Below are positions 27,478 through 36,013 of a DNA stretch of 64,000 bases, piece after piece. How positions within the stretch are numbered: the first letter of the stretch is position 1; each line of letters starts with the position of its first letter. Source of the stretch: Desulfotalea sp. (GTDB lineage Bacteria; Desulfobacterota; Desulfobulbia; Desulfobulbales; Desulfocapsaceae). Made by a program: the position numbers and the translations under genes. The notes below the pieces were generated by a model that did no database searches, was not told the origin of the DNA, and saw only the letters and a program-made list of their open reading frames with translations. The stretch covers positions 124,001 through 188,000 of the forward strand of contig NVXR01000003.1 of NCBI GenBank assembly GCA_002733995.1, in the 5' to 3' direction.

Positions 27478-27934
27478 GTGAAGTTCAGAAACGATCGTCC
27501 TAAAATTATGCTCCTGCTTGATGTCGTCCTATGTTTCCCATTAGTACATTACCTCCACCAAGTGCACAGTCACCTCACGATCGCCATTAATCAGATGGGG
27601 AACGTACCCCAGGACAAATTCGAATTAATTATTAATTCAATTCAAGAATTTTCTTTTGCTCCTTATTCTGCAAAAATTAATGTTTTTCTAACAAACATCC
27701 CTAAAACATTTGCCGCTTTGTGCGTCCAAGGGGCAGCTACCGCGGTTCAACCAGACCCTCGTGACTATATCCTCAAACCTTTTTATTCCAGAAAAAACCG
27801 GCCAGATCTGCTCCGGACGAGGACTCTATATTGTCTGGAATACCGGTAAAGAACATAACAAACTAATTACTGTTGATAGAGATAGACCCTGTAACACCCT
27901 GCAAAACTCTAAACGAAGAAGGAAGCCCCTATGA
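27478..27934 (+). pseudogene. Decayed histidine-kinase ATPase domain (frameshifted fragment)
   Basis: Remnant of a sensor kinase C-terminus. The first frame ends in ILKPFYSRKN, the start of the ATP-lid G2 region. At a run of six A residues (27792-27797) the match continues in another frame as TGQICSGRGLYIVWNTGKEH, then NKLITVDRD. Dropping one A restores PFYSRKTGQICSGRGLYIV, which matches the HATPase_c F and G boxes. Upstream, KFELIINSIQEF resembles the N box. The second frame stops with a TGA overlapping the ATG of the MCP gene. The H box and everything before it are absent, so it cannot be an active kinase. Confidence 0.7.
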
Positions 27935-29934
27935 ATCTTAAAAGCATGTCTCTCCAGGCCAAATTGATTACTGGTTTTACAACAATTCTTATACTTTTAA
28001 TTATATCCTCCCTGGTAGGATTTAAGGCATTAAAGAATGCATCTGAAGGATTCAGTCAATATCGTGAAATCGCCCACCATGCCAATCTGGCCGGACGTCT
28101 CCAGGCAAACATGCTGATGGTTCGGATGAACGTCAAAGACTTCATCACCACAGGCAGTGAGGAATCCCAACAACAGTATCACGAGTATTACAATAAGATG
28201 GAGGGCTTTTTAGAAACTGCCCAGATTAAAATTGACAATCCTGAACGAGCTAGAAAAATAGATACTGTCGATGCAAACCAGACCCAATACAACAGGGCCT
28301 TTGGTGAAATAGTTATTTTGAGAAGTCAGCGTAACAAATTGATCAATGGTGTACTTAATATAAACGGGCCGTTGATGGAAAAGACACTGACCAGACTCTT
28401 GGAATCAGCACAAAGCGACAACAATATGCTCGTAGCATTTAATAGTAGCCTAGCGATGAAGCACCTGCTCCTTGCCAGATTGTATACCGTCAAATTCCTT
28501 AACACCAATCAACAAACTGACGTCGATCGAGTACATACTGAATTCAATAGCATGGTTAATTATTTAACTATTCTCAACAAAGAACTAAACGATCCGTATC
28601 GCCGTACAATGCTGACGTCAGTCCTTAATATTCAAAAAAAGTATCTGGAGGCCTTCAATAAGCTGATAACAGTTATTTTCGATCGCAATACTATTATCCG
28701 TGAAACCCTCAATATGATTGGACCAAATATCGCCACTACAGTTGAAGATGTAAAGCTATCCGTCAAAAACGAACAAGATGAAATTGGTCCACGCCTACAA
28801 GCCTCAACCCAACAAGCCATATACACAATCTTACTGATCAGCTTGTTTAGTTTAATATTGGGCATAGCATTAACTTTCTTTATTACACGCAGTGTGATCA
28901 GGCAGCTTGGTGCAGATCCTTCGGAGCTTGCAGACATTGCCCACAACATATCCAAAGGCAATTTAGCCATAGATTTTAAACGTACAAAAAAATCCGCTCT
29001 CATCGGTGTATACCGCGACATGAAGGATATGACCGAGAAACTAAAAAGTATGTTCATTGAAATTAGTTCTGCTGTCCAAACATTATCATCAGCCTCAACT
29101 GAGCTCGCAACGATATCCACCCAGATGTCAACCAATGCAGAACAAACAACTATTAAGGCAAATACCGTGGCTGTTGCTGCCGAGGAAATGAGTGTGAATA
29201 TGGCATCTGTTGCTGCTGCCTCTGAGGAAACTTCAGTAAATGTTAACATGGTTTCAGCTGCTGCTGAAGAGATGTCTGCCACCATCTCAGAAATTGCCTC
29301 AAACACCGGCAATACCAAAGCAATTACCGAGACCGCCGTTATTCAATCAAAAAACGCTTCAGACCAAATCAACGAATTAGGCATTGCCGCCCAAGAGATA
29401 GGTAAAGTTACGGAAACGATCATGGAGATATCCGAACAAACAAACCTTCTTGCACTCAACGCCACCATTGAAGCAGCAAGGGCTGGGGACGCGGGTAAAG
29501 GTTTTGCCGTAGTAGCCAACGAAATTAAAACCTTAGCAAAACAGACATCACAAGCCACCGATGAAATAAAAACTAAAATCACCAGCATTCAAGACGCTAG
29601 CAGTAATTCGGTAACAGAAATCACCCAAATTTCTGGCGTTATAAATGAAATCAACTCAATGGTATCGAATGTTGCGGTAACAGTCGAAGAGCAGGCTAAG
29701 GCCACACAGGAAATTGCCGATAATGTGGCACAGGCCTCCCAGGGTATTAACGAAGTAAATGAGAATGTAGCCCAGGCTTCATCCGTAACGGGAGAGGTAG
29801 CGGTTAACATTGCTGAAGTTGGAGCGTCTTCAAGTGAAATCAATGAGAGTAGTACACAGGTGAATGTAAGTGCTACGGAGTTGAGTGAACTTGCAGAAAG
29901 ATTAACAGATATAGTTAATCAATTTAAGGTGTAA
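27931..29934 (+). CDS. Methyl-accepting chemotaxis protein
   Basis: Transmembrane chemoreceptor of 667 residues. TM1 is at about residues 11-31. A periplasmic all-helical ligand-binding region (about 32-288) looks like a long helical-bundle sensor. TM2 lies at about 292-314, and a HAMP segment follows with [20 protein letters not shown]. The signalling domain carries the conserved hairpin tip [18 protein letters not shown] near residues 501-518, then [15 protein letters not shown]. It is Ala/Ser/Thr/Glu-rich with heptads on either side. No C-terminal CheR pentapeptide is evident. It overlaps the kinase remnant. The ligand is unknown. Confidence 0.95.
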   Translation: MNLKSMSLQAKLITGFTTILILLIISSLVGFKALKNASEGFSQYREIAHHANLAGRLQANMLMVRMNVKDFITTGSEESQQQYHEYYNKMEGFLETAQIKIDNPERARKIDTVDANQTQYNRAFGEIVILRSQRNKLINGVLNINGPLMEKTLTRLLESAQSDNNMLVAFNSSLAMKHLLLARLYTVKFLNTNQQTDVDRVHTEFNSMVNYLTILNKELNDPYRRTMLTSVLNIQKKYLEAFNKLITVIFDRNTIIRETLNMIGPNIATTVEDVKLSVKNEQDEIGPRLQASTQQAIYTILLISLFSLILGIALTFFITRSVIRQLGADPSELADIAHNISKGNLAIDFKRTKKSALIGVYRDMKDMTEKLKSMFIEISSAVQTLSSASTELATISTQMSTNAEQTTIKANTVAVAAEEMSVNMASVAAASEETSVNVNMVSAAAEEMSATISEIASNTGNTKAITETAVIQSKNASDQINELGIAAQEIGKVTETIMEISEQTNLLALNATIEAARAGDAGKGFAVVANEIKTLAKQTSQATDEIKTKITSIQDASSNSVTEITQISGVINEINSMVSNVAVTVEEQAKATQEIADNVAQASQGINEVNENVAQASSVTGEVAVNIAEVGASSSEINESSTQVNVSATELSELAERLTDIVNQFKV

Positions 29935-29946
29935 AACCCCAAGAGA

Positions 29947-30070
29947 AACCCGCAAGAGAAATTATTTCGAAGTTCGAGCAACCTCTATTTTAGAGGTGAA
30001 AGAGACCAACATATTTCATTCATTTTGGCACGGGGCTGCTCAGACTATCCAATAATCTTTCTTGCGGGTT
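29947..30070. repeat. Nested inverted-repeat element of 124 bases
   Basis: Outer arms AACCCGCAAGAGAAATTATT (29947-29966) and its near-complement at 30051-30070 match at 18 of 20 positions. Inside are a second pair, GAGCA-CC (29976-29983) with GG-TGCTC (30034-30041), and a small CCTCTA/TAGAGG hairpin overlapping the first. The layered pairing suggests a folded RNA at the 3' end of the MCP transcript or a small MITE-like element. Confidence 0.6.
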
Positions 30071-30400
30071 GAGCAACTCTTATTGTGATAAAAACTCAAT
30101 TTCTCCAGATCTATTGGCAATGCCAAAAGAGTTGTAAACATTTTCACCGATTTATCTTTATAACAGTATATATGTCGTTGAAAATCCTATAGGCAACGCC
30201 CTTACATCCATTCTCTCTCACCAGCTCCATTGTTATCTCAAATTCATTCTGTTCTTGTTGCGACATCACTCACTTTTCAAACTTCAATCTGTTGCACTTA
30301 TTGTACTACTCCAGCAGGAGCCATGTGAACATTCTATAACTTAATCTGTGGTCCTAATGATGGGGACCGTTTCTCTTATCCCTACGCCCCATAGACCAAG

Positions 30401-30474
30401 TGACAATTACAATTTCCCTGCCCAATCGTACCTTGGGTACGATAGCCCACAGGGATGTACATTTTAGGTTGTCA
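30401..30474. repeat. Three-tier nested palindrome
   Basis: Outer TGACAA/TTGTCA, middle CCCTG/CAGGG and a perfect inner hairpin ATCGTACC-TTG-GGTACGAT (30425-30443) share one centre. It lies in the same 660-base gap as the element at 29947. No gene encodes through it. It could be a structured RNA or protein-binding site. Confidence 0.6.
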
Positions 30475-30496
30475 TTTCTACGCTTATTAACTGGCC

Positions 30497-30549
30497 ACAC
30501 CTTAACTATCTTTACATCAAGATGCTTGAAGTAAAGATAGTTAAGGTGT
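30497..30549. promoter_or_regulatory. Near-perfect 53-base palindrome upstream of marR, probable operator
   Basis: The two 25-base arms (30497-30521 and 30525-30549) pair at every position except one around the centre ATG. A possible promoter lies inside: TTGAAG at 30526-30531, 17 bases, then TAAAGT at 30549-30554. The marR ATG is 45 bases downstream. MarR proteins usually bind palindromes of about 16-20 bases in their own promoter, so this site is unusually long and could hold two dimers or form a hairpin in the leader. Confidence 0.65.
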
Positions 30550-30593
30550 AAAGTTAAGACTTTTAAAATTCGAGCTCAGGGGAATGGACTGGC

Positions 30594-31118
30594 ATGGACA
30601 AAGTAGATCTTTTGTTAAAACAATGGGCGACAGAAAGGCCTGACTTAGATTCTTCACCAATGGGGGTAATCGGTCGGCTGACGATTTTGAACCGATCCGT
30701 GGAAAAAGGCTTTCAGCAGTCTTTAGAGAACGTACATATCACGATGCAGGAATTTGACGTTCTAGCTGTGTTGAGGCGATGCGGCCCTCCTTTTCAGCAA
30801 GCTGTCGGCGTACTCTGCTCATACACCCTACTCTCCAGTGGGGCCATGACAAACCGCATAGACCGCCTGGTAAAAAAGGAGCTCGTGTTACGTAAACCAA
30901 ACCCTGAAGACAGAAGAGGGGTAATTGTAGCCCTGTCCGAACAGGGACGAACTCTAATCGATGAGCTGCTCCCAGTCCGTTTTGAGGAAGCGTATAAGAT
31001 AGTATCGGTATTGTCTTCTGCAGAACGAAATGATTTAGAAAAACTCCTGAAAAAGATGACCGATGCGCACTCAGAAGAGTGTGCTGCAATCGTCGATATA
31101 AATCTTAATAATTCGTGA
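30594..31118 (+). CDS. MarR-family transcriptional regulator
   Basis: Winged-helix DNA-binding repressor or activator of 174 residues, acting as a dimer. The HTH and wing are visible in the middle: SSGAMTNRIDRLVKKELVLR followed by EDRRGVIVALSEQG, the DxR wing motif of MarR. Long N- and C-terminal helices form the dimer interface. The GTG start of the LOG gene overlaps its stop codon, so the two are co-translated. The large palindrome upstream is the obvious candidate for autoregulation. The effector is unknown. Confidence 0.92.
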   Translation: MDKVDLLLKQWATERPDLDSSPMGVIGRLTILNRSVEKGFQQSLENVHITMQEFDVLAVLRRCGPPFQQAVGVLCSYTLLSSGAMTNRIDRLVKKELVLRKPNPEDRRGVIVALSEQGRTLIDELLPVRFEEAYKIVSVLSSAERNDLEKLLKKMTDAHSEECAAIVDINLNNS

Positions 31119-31660
31119 ATACTATGAAGGCAATTTGTATTTTTCTAGGCTCAAGTAATGGTAATCATCCAGCATACATCGAAGCTGCCGCAGCAATAGG
31201 ACGCGAGCTTGCAGTTCGTGGGATAACCTGTGTATATGGTGGTTCTTCTACAGGACTGATGAAACAGCTGGCAGACAGCACACTAGATGCCGGTGGAAAA
31301 GTTATTGGAGTGACCGTTCAACGTTTGAAAGACAAAGAAGAGTTTCATAAGGACTTAACAAAACTATATGTGTTACCAACGATGTCTGAGAGAAAGAATC
31401 TCATGATTGAATTATCGGATGGCTTTATTGCTCTACCTGGTGGAATTGGCACATTTGAAGAATTCTTTGAGGTATATACCTTGGCCCAACTAGGCTTTCA
31501 TACAAAACCCTGTGGAATTCTAAATGTTAACAGGTTTTACGACCCCCTTGAAGAGATGCTGCGCAAAACAGAACAAGAAGGTTTCCTCAAGCGCCCATAC
31601 AAGGAGTCTATTTTTTGCTCGGAAAACCCACATGAACTACTCAACATGTTAACATCGTAG
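31115..31660 (+). CDS. LOG family protein (nucleoside 5'-monophosphate phosphoribohydrolase)
   Basis: Rossmann-fold enzyme of the LOG/TIGR00730 group; characterised relatives release a base from AMP or cytokinin nucleotides. The 181 residues contain GSSNGNHPAY near the N-terminus, YGGSSTGLM near residues 42-50 and the signature PGGIGTFEEFFE near 110. The GTG at 31115 overlaps the marR stop; an ATG at 31124 is an alternative. It is probably controlled by the MarR protein. Confidence 0.9.
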   Translation: MNTMKAICIFLGSSNGNHPAYIEAAAAIGRELAVRGITCVYGGSSTGLMKQLADSTLDAGGKVIGVTVQRLKDKEEFHKDLTKLYVLPTMSERKNLMIELSDGFIALPGGIGTFEEFFEVYTLAQLGFHTKPCGILNVNRFYDPLEEMLRKTEQEGFLKRPYKESIFCSENPHELLNMLTS

Positions 31661-31727
31661 AAAGAGATGTTGTAGACTTGTGTATTGGATGATAGTTACG
31701 CTACAATCAACCTGCAAAGAGCCTTAT

Positions 31728-31764
31728 AGTATGCCACTGGCCCAAAACATGCTTTTGGCATACT
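31728..31764 (+). terminator. Possible terminator after the LOG gene
   Basis: AGTATGCCA (31728-31736) pairs with TGGCATACT (31756-31764); an alternative CCAAAA/TTTTGG pairing overlaps it. There is no clear T run after the stem. It lies 68 bases after the marR-LOG operon. Confidence 0.45.
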
Positions 31765-31819
31765 TCAATTCGATAAAATCGTTACTCTTATATCTGAAAT
31801 AATTTCAACCAGCTCTATT

Positions 31820-32275
31820 ATGATGGAATTTCTTGCCCCCCTGGCCCCAAGTCTTCCCCTTCTCTTTCTTATAAGCTTTCTTGCAGCAACGGTCCTGCCT
31901 CTTGGCTCAGAATGGCTTCTTGTTCTCATGATAGCACAAGGATTCCCCCCTACAGAGACGGTTATAGCCGCAAGCTTTGGCAACTACATCGGTAGCTGTA
32001 CCACCTTTATCATTGGTAAATACGGTTCAACCTTTATCATCAAAAAGTTTCTCAGAATTTCCTCTGGACAGCTTGCCCGTGGCCAAAAAATGTACCAAAA
32101 ATATGGTGCATGGTCACTTCTCTTAAGCTGGCTCCCAATAATAGGCGATCCCCTCTGCCTTGTGGCCGGGATATTTAAAGTACACTGGCTACGTTTTTCT
32201 ATGCTGGTTTTTATTGGTAAATTTTGCCGATATGCTACTGTGGCGTATCTTGCCCATAAGGCTATTAGTGCATAA
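31820..32275 (+). CDS. YqaA family inner-membrane protein (DedA/VTT-like)
   Basis: Small polytopic membrane protein of 151 residues in the SNARE-associated/DedA-like YqaA group, possibly a lipid scramblase or ion-linked transporter. Helices lie near residues 10-40, 44-65, 95-118 and 125-148. The family region shows PLGSEWLL, GNYIGSCTTFIIGKYG and SWLPIIGDPLCLVAG, the last being the conserved G-D-P loop of this family. It appears to be a single gene, followed 55 bases later by a YkgJ protein. Confidence 0.88.
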   Translation: MMEFLAPLAPSLPLLFLISFLAATVLPLGSEWLLVLMIAQGFPPTETVIAASFGNYIGSCTTFIIGKYGSTFIIKKFLRISSGQLARGQKMYQKYGAWSLLLSWLPIIGDPLCLVAGIFKVHWLRFSMLVFIGKFCRYATVAYLAHKAISA

Positions 32276-32330
32276 TTTCGGTGAACTTTTATTACACCGA
32301 TTCTCTTTTCTGTAAACGAGGTAGATCTTC

Positions 32331-33050
32331 ATGAAACATAAAATCCTGCATAGTATTTACACTTCTTTTGAAAACTGGAGTTCAGAATCCAACATACAAC
32401 CCGCCTGCTGCAAGGGTTGTAGCACCTGTTGTTCGCAAAATGTAACTATTACCGCCCTGGAGGGAGAAGATATCCTTCGCTATGTCCTTTCTGAGGATAA
32501 AGTTGATGAGTTTGCAACCGCGATTCTACGAGGGGCGAACATCAGCCGGCCCAAATACACGACCAACGATTTTGCCAAGGCCTGCCTCGACGGCAGAGAT
32601 ATTGACCCGGAAACCCAAACTAACCGCGAAACCTGCCCTTTTTTAACAGATAATATCTGCACTATATATCCGGTCCGTCCCTTTAGTTGCAGGCTTTTTA
32701 TCTCATCAGTAACCTGCAGTTCAGGAAATCCGGCACAGGTTACTGACAATCACTTTGAGGCCTCAACCGCGGTGACTCAGGTTATTGAACACCTTGGTCA
32801 GAAAGAATATTGGGGGAACATGCTGGATGTACTTATGGCCATGCTGGATATTGGTGAATATCGTAAGATTGCAGACAAATTTAACCAGACATTGATCATG
32901 CAGGCACGGATGCGAACCCTGACAGCAAAACCTCTACCGGGCTTTCTTCTCAGTGAAGAAGAGGGTCCTAAGGTTAGTCAATTATTAGAAAAAATCTTCG
33001 ACACTGAAATTGAGGGTAAACGGATTGAAGATGTGCTAAACGGAAAATAA
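32331..33050 (+). CDS. YkgJ family cysteine-cluster protein
   Basis: Predicted metal-binding protein of 239 residues. It has the YkgJ cysteine pattern: CCKGCSTCC near residues 24-32, and CPFLTDNICTIYPVRPFSCR near 102-121. These residues probably hold a zinc or iron-sulfur centre. The C-terminal half is helical and unrecognised. No partner suggests a function. It ends before a terminator that serves the opposite strand. Confidence 0.85.
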   Translation: MKHKILHSIYTSFENWSSESNIQPACCKGCSTCCSQNVTITALEGEDILRYVLSEDKVDEFATAILRGANISRPKYTTNDFAKACLDGRDIDPETQTNRETCPFLTDNICTIYPVRPFSCRLFISSVTCSSGNPAQVTDNHFEASTAVTQVIEHLGQKEYWGNMLDVLMAMLDIGEYRKIADKFNQTLIMQARMRTLTAKPLPGFLLSEEEGPKVSQLLEKIFDTEIEGKRIEDVLNGK

Positions 33051-33140
33051 CTCGCAACTATTCAGCACCACTGCAGCTACGGATTTTTGGTCGTCGTGGA
33101 GAGCAGCCTGAATAATTACAATAGTTCTTCGTAGAGTCAA

Positions 33141-33175
33141 AAACGGTCCAGGAAGATTGACTTCCAGGACCGTTT
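33141..33175 (-). terminator. Rho-independent terminator for the NikL/NikK-like operon
   Basis: AAACGGTCCAGGAAG pairs with CTTCCAGGACCGTTT around ATTGA, with a single A-A mismatch. On the minus strand the stem is followed by extra T residues. It lies 24 bases beyond the stop of the minus-strand gene ending at 33199. Confidence 0.85.
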
Positions 33176-33198
33176 CATCTGGTACGAGACAGCCGCTA

Positions 33199-33693
33199 TC
33201 ACTTAAACCAAGATCCGTCCTTGCGGGCTACTCTTTTCAAGAGAAACCCAAGATTCAGAATCAGGCTACACCCAAGAATTGCCAGTAGCAGCCTTGAATT
33301 ATGCTGCTCATTCTGATTTTTCGCCACAACATTTCCGGTACTGCCATCCACTTCATACTGCAAGGTTTTGACGTGCCCCATTCCATCATTGATGGTAATT
33401 CGCCAGACTCCGTCAACATCTGGAAGGAAACTAATCCTCCCATTTTTATCTGTTCTACCGTTGAGAAATTCAATGGTTCCATTATCTGGCGACCATATTT
33501 TCACTGCGGTATAGGAGGCCGGACTACCATCTGAATAATGAAAATCTATTGCAGGTGTTTCCTTAGCCTCTAGAATTCTGTAGTCAAGGGCGTGTCCCAC
33601 ACTCTCATGGGGTAACATAAATATGCAAACTAAACCCAGGACACATGGCATCAAAGTCAAACCTATGCGTTTTAAGCAAATAAACATCATCAT
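33199..33693 (-). CDS. NikL-like periplasmic protein with C-terminal anchor
   Basis: Exported 164-residue protein of the NikL type, the accessory component of ECF nickel/cobalt transporters. It has a signal peptide (about residues 1-35, ending SVGHA), a small carboxypeptidase-regulatory-like beta domain (about 38-120, with SDGSPASYTAVKIW and GRTDKNGRISFLPD) and a C-terminal transmembrane helix (about 133-153). The layout matches the NikL at 41203. It is second in a two-gene operon after a DUF4198 gene. No membrane transporter component is beside it, so this is a stand-alone accessory pair. Confidence 0.72.
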   Translation of the reverse strand: MMMFICLKRIGLTLMPCVLGLVCIFMLPHESVGHALDYRILEAKETPAIDFHYSDGSPASYTAVKIWSPDNGTIEFLNGRTDKNGRISFLPDVDGVWRITINDGMGHVKTLQYEVDGSTGNVVAKNQNEQHNSRLLLAILGCSLILNLGFLLKRVARKDGSWFK

Positions 33694-33746
33694 TGCTCCA
33701 CATGTATGCAGATATCTGCCGATCGATATCCTTTATTTTAAAATCC

Positions 33747-34532
33747 CTACACTTCCCCAGCGCCTACACCAAAAAGGAATACAGCCCGCAACACATGTTG
33801 ATCATAATCTTCCGTAGACTCATTAATCTTATGCTCTACCCTGACCATCCACGTTCCATTTGCAGTTATCTTGACTTTACCCAGACCTTTATCGCTCGTC
33901 TCACTAACAGATGCATAGGTGTTTGGAGCTGAACTAAATCCAGCAAAAGTTGCAGAGATATCTGTTGCAATTGGTTTACCATCAAAGAGTATTTTAACCT
34001 GTAACTCATCCCCAATCTTCAAGTTTCTAGGGTTAGTTACAGGTATAACCTCAAGCCTATGACCCACTGGTTTGTTAAAATTATTATCTTTATCTTCACC
34101 ACCGATAAAAGCTTTTGAAAATTTTTCATACTGTCCACTAGAAATAACACCGCTGAGATTTTTCTTACTCTCCTGCTTCCACCCCTCAGTTGTCTTAGTC
34201 CAAATCATAGGCTTTCTATGACCACAGAGATAACAACTCTCCGTCCCATCCATTACAATGCTTCCATCCAGAGTCCTTTCGCTCGCATTAATCTCCAGCG
34301 ACACATCCTTTCTCTTTGCAGAAAGAGTATAGACTTCAACCTCGTCAATGGGTTCAACCTCGTCACTCACCATAAATACATGGGAAGAAATTACGCTAAG
34401 GGCAATCTTCTGCCCCTGCCTGGCACTCATACTCTCCGGCTTAACAATGAATTCGTGGGCTTCAGCAGCTTGCAAAAAGAACAGACAAAAGACTGCGAGG
34501 CTTGTTACTAGATAAAACTTTCCGTTTTTCAT
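33747..34532 (-). CDS. DUF4198 (NikK-like) periplasmic metal-binding protein
   Basis: Exported protein of 261 residues in the DUF4198/NikK family, thought to deliver nickel to the transporter. After the signal peptide the mature protein starts around AHEFIVKP, placing a His near the N-terminus as in NikK. FSSAPNTYASVSETSDKG and the C-terminal HVLRAVFLFGV are family-like. Near residues 96-103 there is an ESCYLCGH segment in which two Cys and one His could bind a metal; the operon NikK at 41813 lacks it. Two NikR-type operators lie upstream, tying this gene to nickel control. Confidence 0.8.
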   Translation of the reverse strand: MKNGKFYLVTSLAVFCLFFLQAAEAHEFIVKPESMSARQGQKIALSVISSHVFMVSDEVEPIDEVEVYTLSAKRKDVSLEINASERTLDGSIVMDGTESCYLCGHRKPMIWTKTTEGWKQESKKNLSGVISSGQYEKFSKAFIGGEDKDNNFNKPVGHRLEVIPVTNPRNLKIGDELQVKILFDGKPIATDISATFAGFSSAPNTYASVSETSDKGLGKVKITANGTWMVRVEHKINESTEDYDQHVLRAVFLFGVGAGEV

Positions 34533-34595
34533 TTGTTTGACTCCCTGTAAAGATGATGGGTTTCAACGAAATCACATATTCTGCGGCCGCAAATA

Positions 34596-34622
34596 GTAAT
34601 ACGTTTATTGTTTTCGTATTAC
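34596..34622. promoter_or_regulatory. Putative NikR-type operator (nikK-like promoter, proximal)
   Basis: Inverted repeat GTAATAC-N13-GTATTAC, 64 bases upstream of the start codon at 34532. Half-sites and spacing match the three other copies at 34673, 40485 and 40546. The architecture is that of a NikR tetramer site. Confidence 0.75.
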
Positions 34623-34672
34623 CTGGTGACCAAAAGAAAACCCACACCAAAAAAAGATGTGAGTGTTCCGGG

Positions 34673-34699
34673 GTAATACGATTTAAGGTTTCGTATTAC
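34673..34699. promoter_or_regulatory. Putative NikR-type operator (nikK-like promoter, distal)
   Basis: Inverted repeat GTAATAC-N13-GTATTAC, 77 bases from the proximal copy. Two operators in tandem suggest cooperative repression of the NikK/NikL-like pair when nickel is sufficient. The site is 84 bases before the stop of msrAB, which is transcribed in the same direction and ends at 34783. Confidence 0.75.
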
Positions 34700-34782
34700 T
34701 ACAGTTATTTCGTGCAGTCGTCAATATCTTTATACCCCAACCCTTTGCCGCAATATCAACAGGAAGGGAGATTCAACGGGGC

Positions 34783-35832
34783 CTATTTAAACCGAGATGT
34801 AAAGTGATCGTATCCTTCTTGCCCTAGATCTTCCACTGAGATAAACTTCAAAGAGGCGGAATTAATACAATACCTCAACCCGGTTGGCGCGGGCCCATCA
34901 TCAAAGACATGCCCCAGATGTGAATCTCCCACAGCACTTCTAACCTCTACCCTCACTGAAAAAAGTTTTACATCCTTTTTCTCAACTATATTTTCGCCTA
35001 TTAGCGGTTTTGAAAAACTTGGCCACCCTGTACCTGAATCATATTTGTCCTGAGAACTAAAAAGAGGCTCGCCGGAGGCCACATCAACATAGATACCCGC
35101 TTCTTTATTATCCCAGAACTCATTTGTAAAAGGACGTTCTGTCTCATTTTTTTGGGTCACACTGTACTGAAGCCCTGTTAGTTTCGCACGTAATGCCTGA
35201 TCAGACGGCTTGGAGTATTTCTTTTTGACAGGCCTATCCTTCCATATATTTGCTAAAAAACCAGCCCGCCCCGATCCAACCTTATACGCCTCGTAGTGGA
35301 CAATATTTTTTTTGTAATAATCCTGATGATATTCTTCCGCCGGGTAAAAAGGCTTAAGGGGCCGAATTGATGTAACGATTGGACGACCGAACAATCCGCA
35401 ATCCTGCAACGCCTTCTTTGACGTTTCAGCTACCTGCTTCTCTGCATCAGTTGCATAAAAAATCGCTGTCTTATAATGATCCCCCCTATCAGCAAACTGC
35501 CCACCAGGGTCAGTGGGATCGACATAACGCCAGAAAGTATCTAACAATTCAGCAAAGGATATCCTCTCAGGATCATAAACAACCTGAACAGATTCAATAT
35601 GTTGAGTTTGTCCATTAGATACCATTTCATAACTGGGGTTCTTTTCCTCCCCGCCACTGTAGCCAGCCTTCACCTCAATAACACCCTCTAGAGCCTCAAA
35701 AGGAGGTTCCATACACCAAAAGCATCCCCCTCCAAACACGGCGGTCTTCTGGGACGATGGTTGCGCATCTGCCATTGCAAAGACGCTAAAACAGACAAGA
35801 AATGACACGCCAAGTAATATAATATATTGCAT
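34783..35832 (-). CDS. msrAB: Exported bifunctional methionine sulfoxide reductase MsrA-MsrB
   Basis: Repairs both stereoisomers of oxidised methionine. A signal peptide (about residues 1-23) sends it to the periplasm. The MsrA domain (about 28-185) has [13 protein letters not shown] with the catalytic Cys. The MsrB domain (about 210-340) has [18 protein letters not shown] and [11 protein letters not shown] with the catalytic Cys. The CxxC zinc sites of many MsrB proteins are not seen. A periplasmic enzyme needs a thiol electron donor, and none is encoded nearby. It appears monocistronic. Confidence 0.95.
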   Translation of the reverse strand: MQYIILLGVSFLVCFSVFAMADAQPSSQKTAVFGGGCFWCMEPPFEALEGVIEVKAGYSGGEEKNPSYEMVSNGQTQHIESVQVVYDPERISFAELLDTFWRYVDPTDPGGQFADRGDHYKTAIFYATDAEKQVAETSKKALQDCGLFGRPIVTSIRPLKPFYPAEEYHQDYYKKNIVHYEAYKVGSGRAGFLANIWKDRPVKKKYSKPSDQALRAKLTGLQYSVTQKNETERPFTNEFWDNKEAGIYVDVASGEPLFSSQDKYDSGTGWPSFSKPLIGENIVEKKDVKLFSVRVEVRSAVGDSHLGHVFDDGPAPTGLRYCINSASLKFISVEDLGQEGYDHFTSRFK

Positions 35833-36013
35833 AGTTCCTCCTCTTAGATTTCCGTGATATAATTCAAACGATAGACATGGGAGACATCTTTATCAAGATG
35901 CCTAAACAAACAGCCTTTGGCTCTATCATTTCGGTAAAAAAAGACGATATTATTTCTTCTTCCCATTGAATTTTCTATTTCATAATTAAAACACCATTGC
36001 TATAGTACCAACC

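Noticed and set aside
27710..27934. Separate small gene before the MCP
   Set aside because: It reads as the second half of a frameshifted histidine-kinase domain, so it is merged into the pseudogene.
28632..29318. Long open frame of 228 codons antisense to the MCP gene
   Set aside because: Opposite strand of an Ala/Ser/Thr-rich coiled-coil gene, which routinely gives long open shadows.
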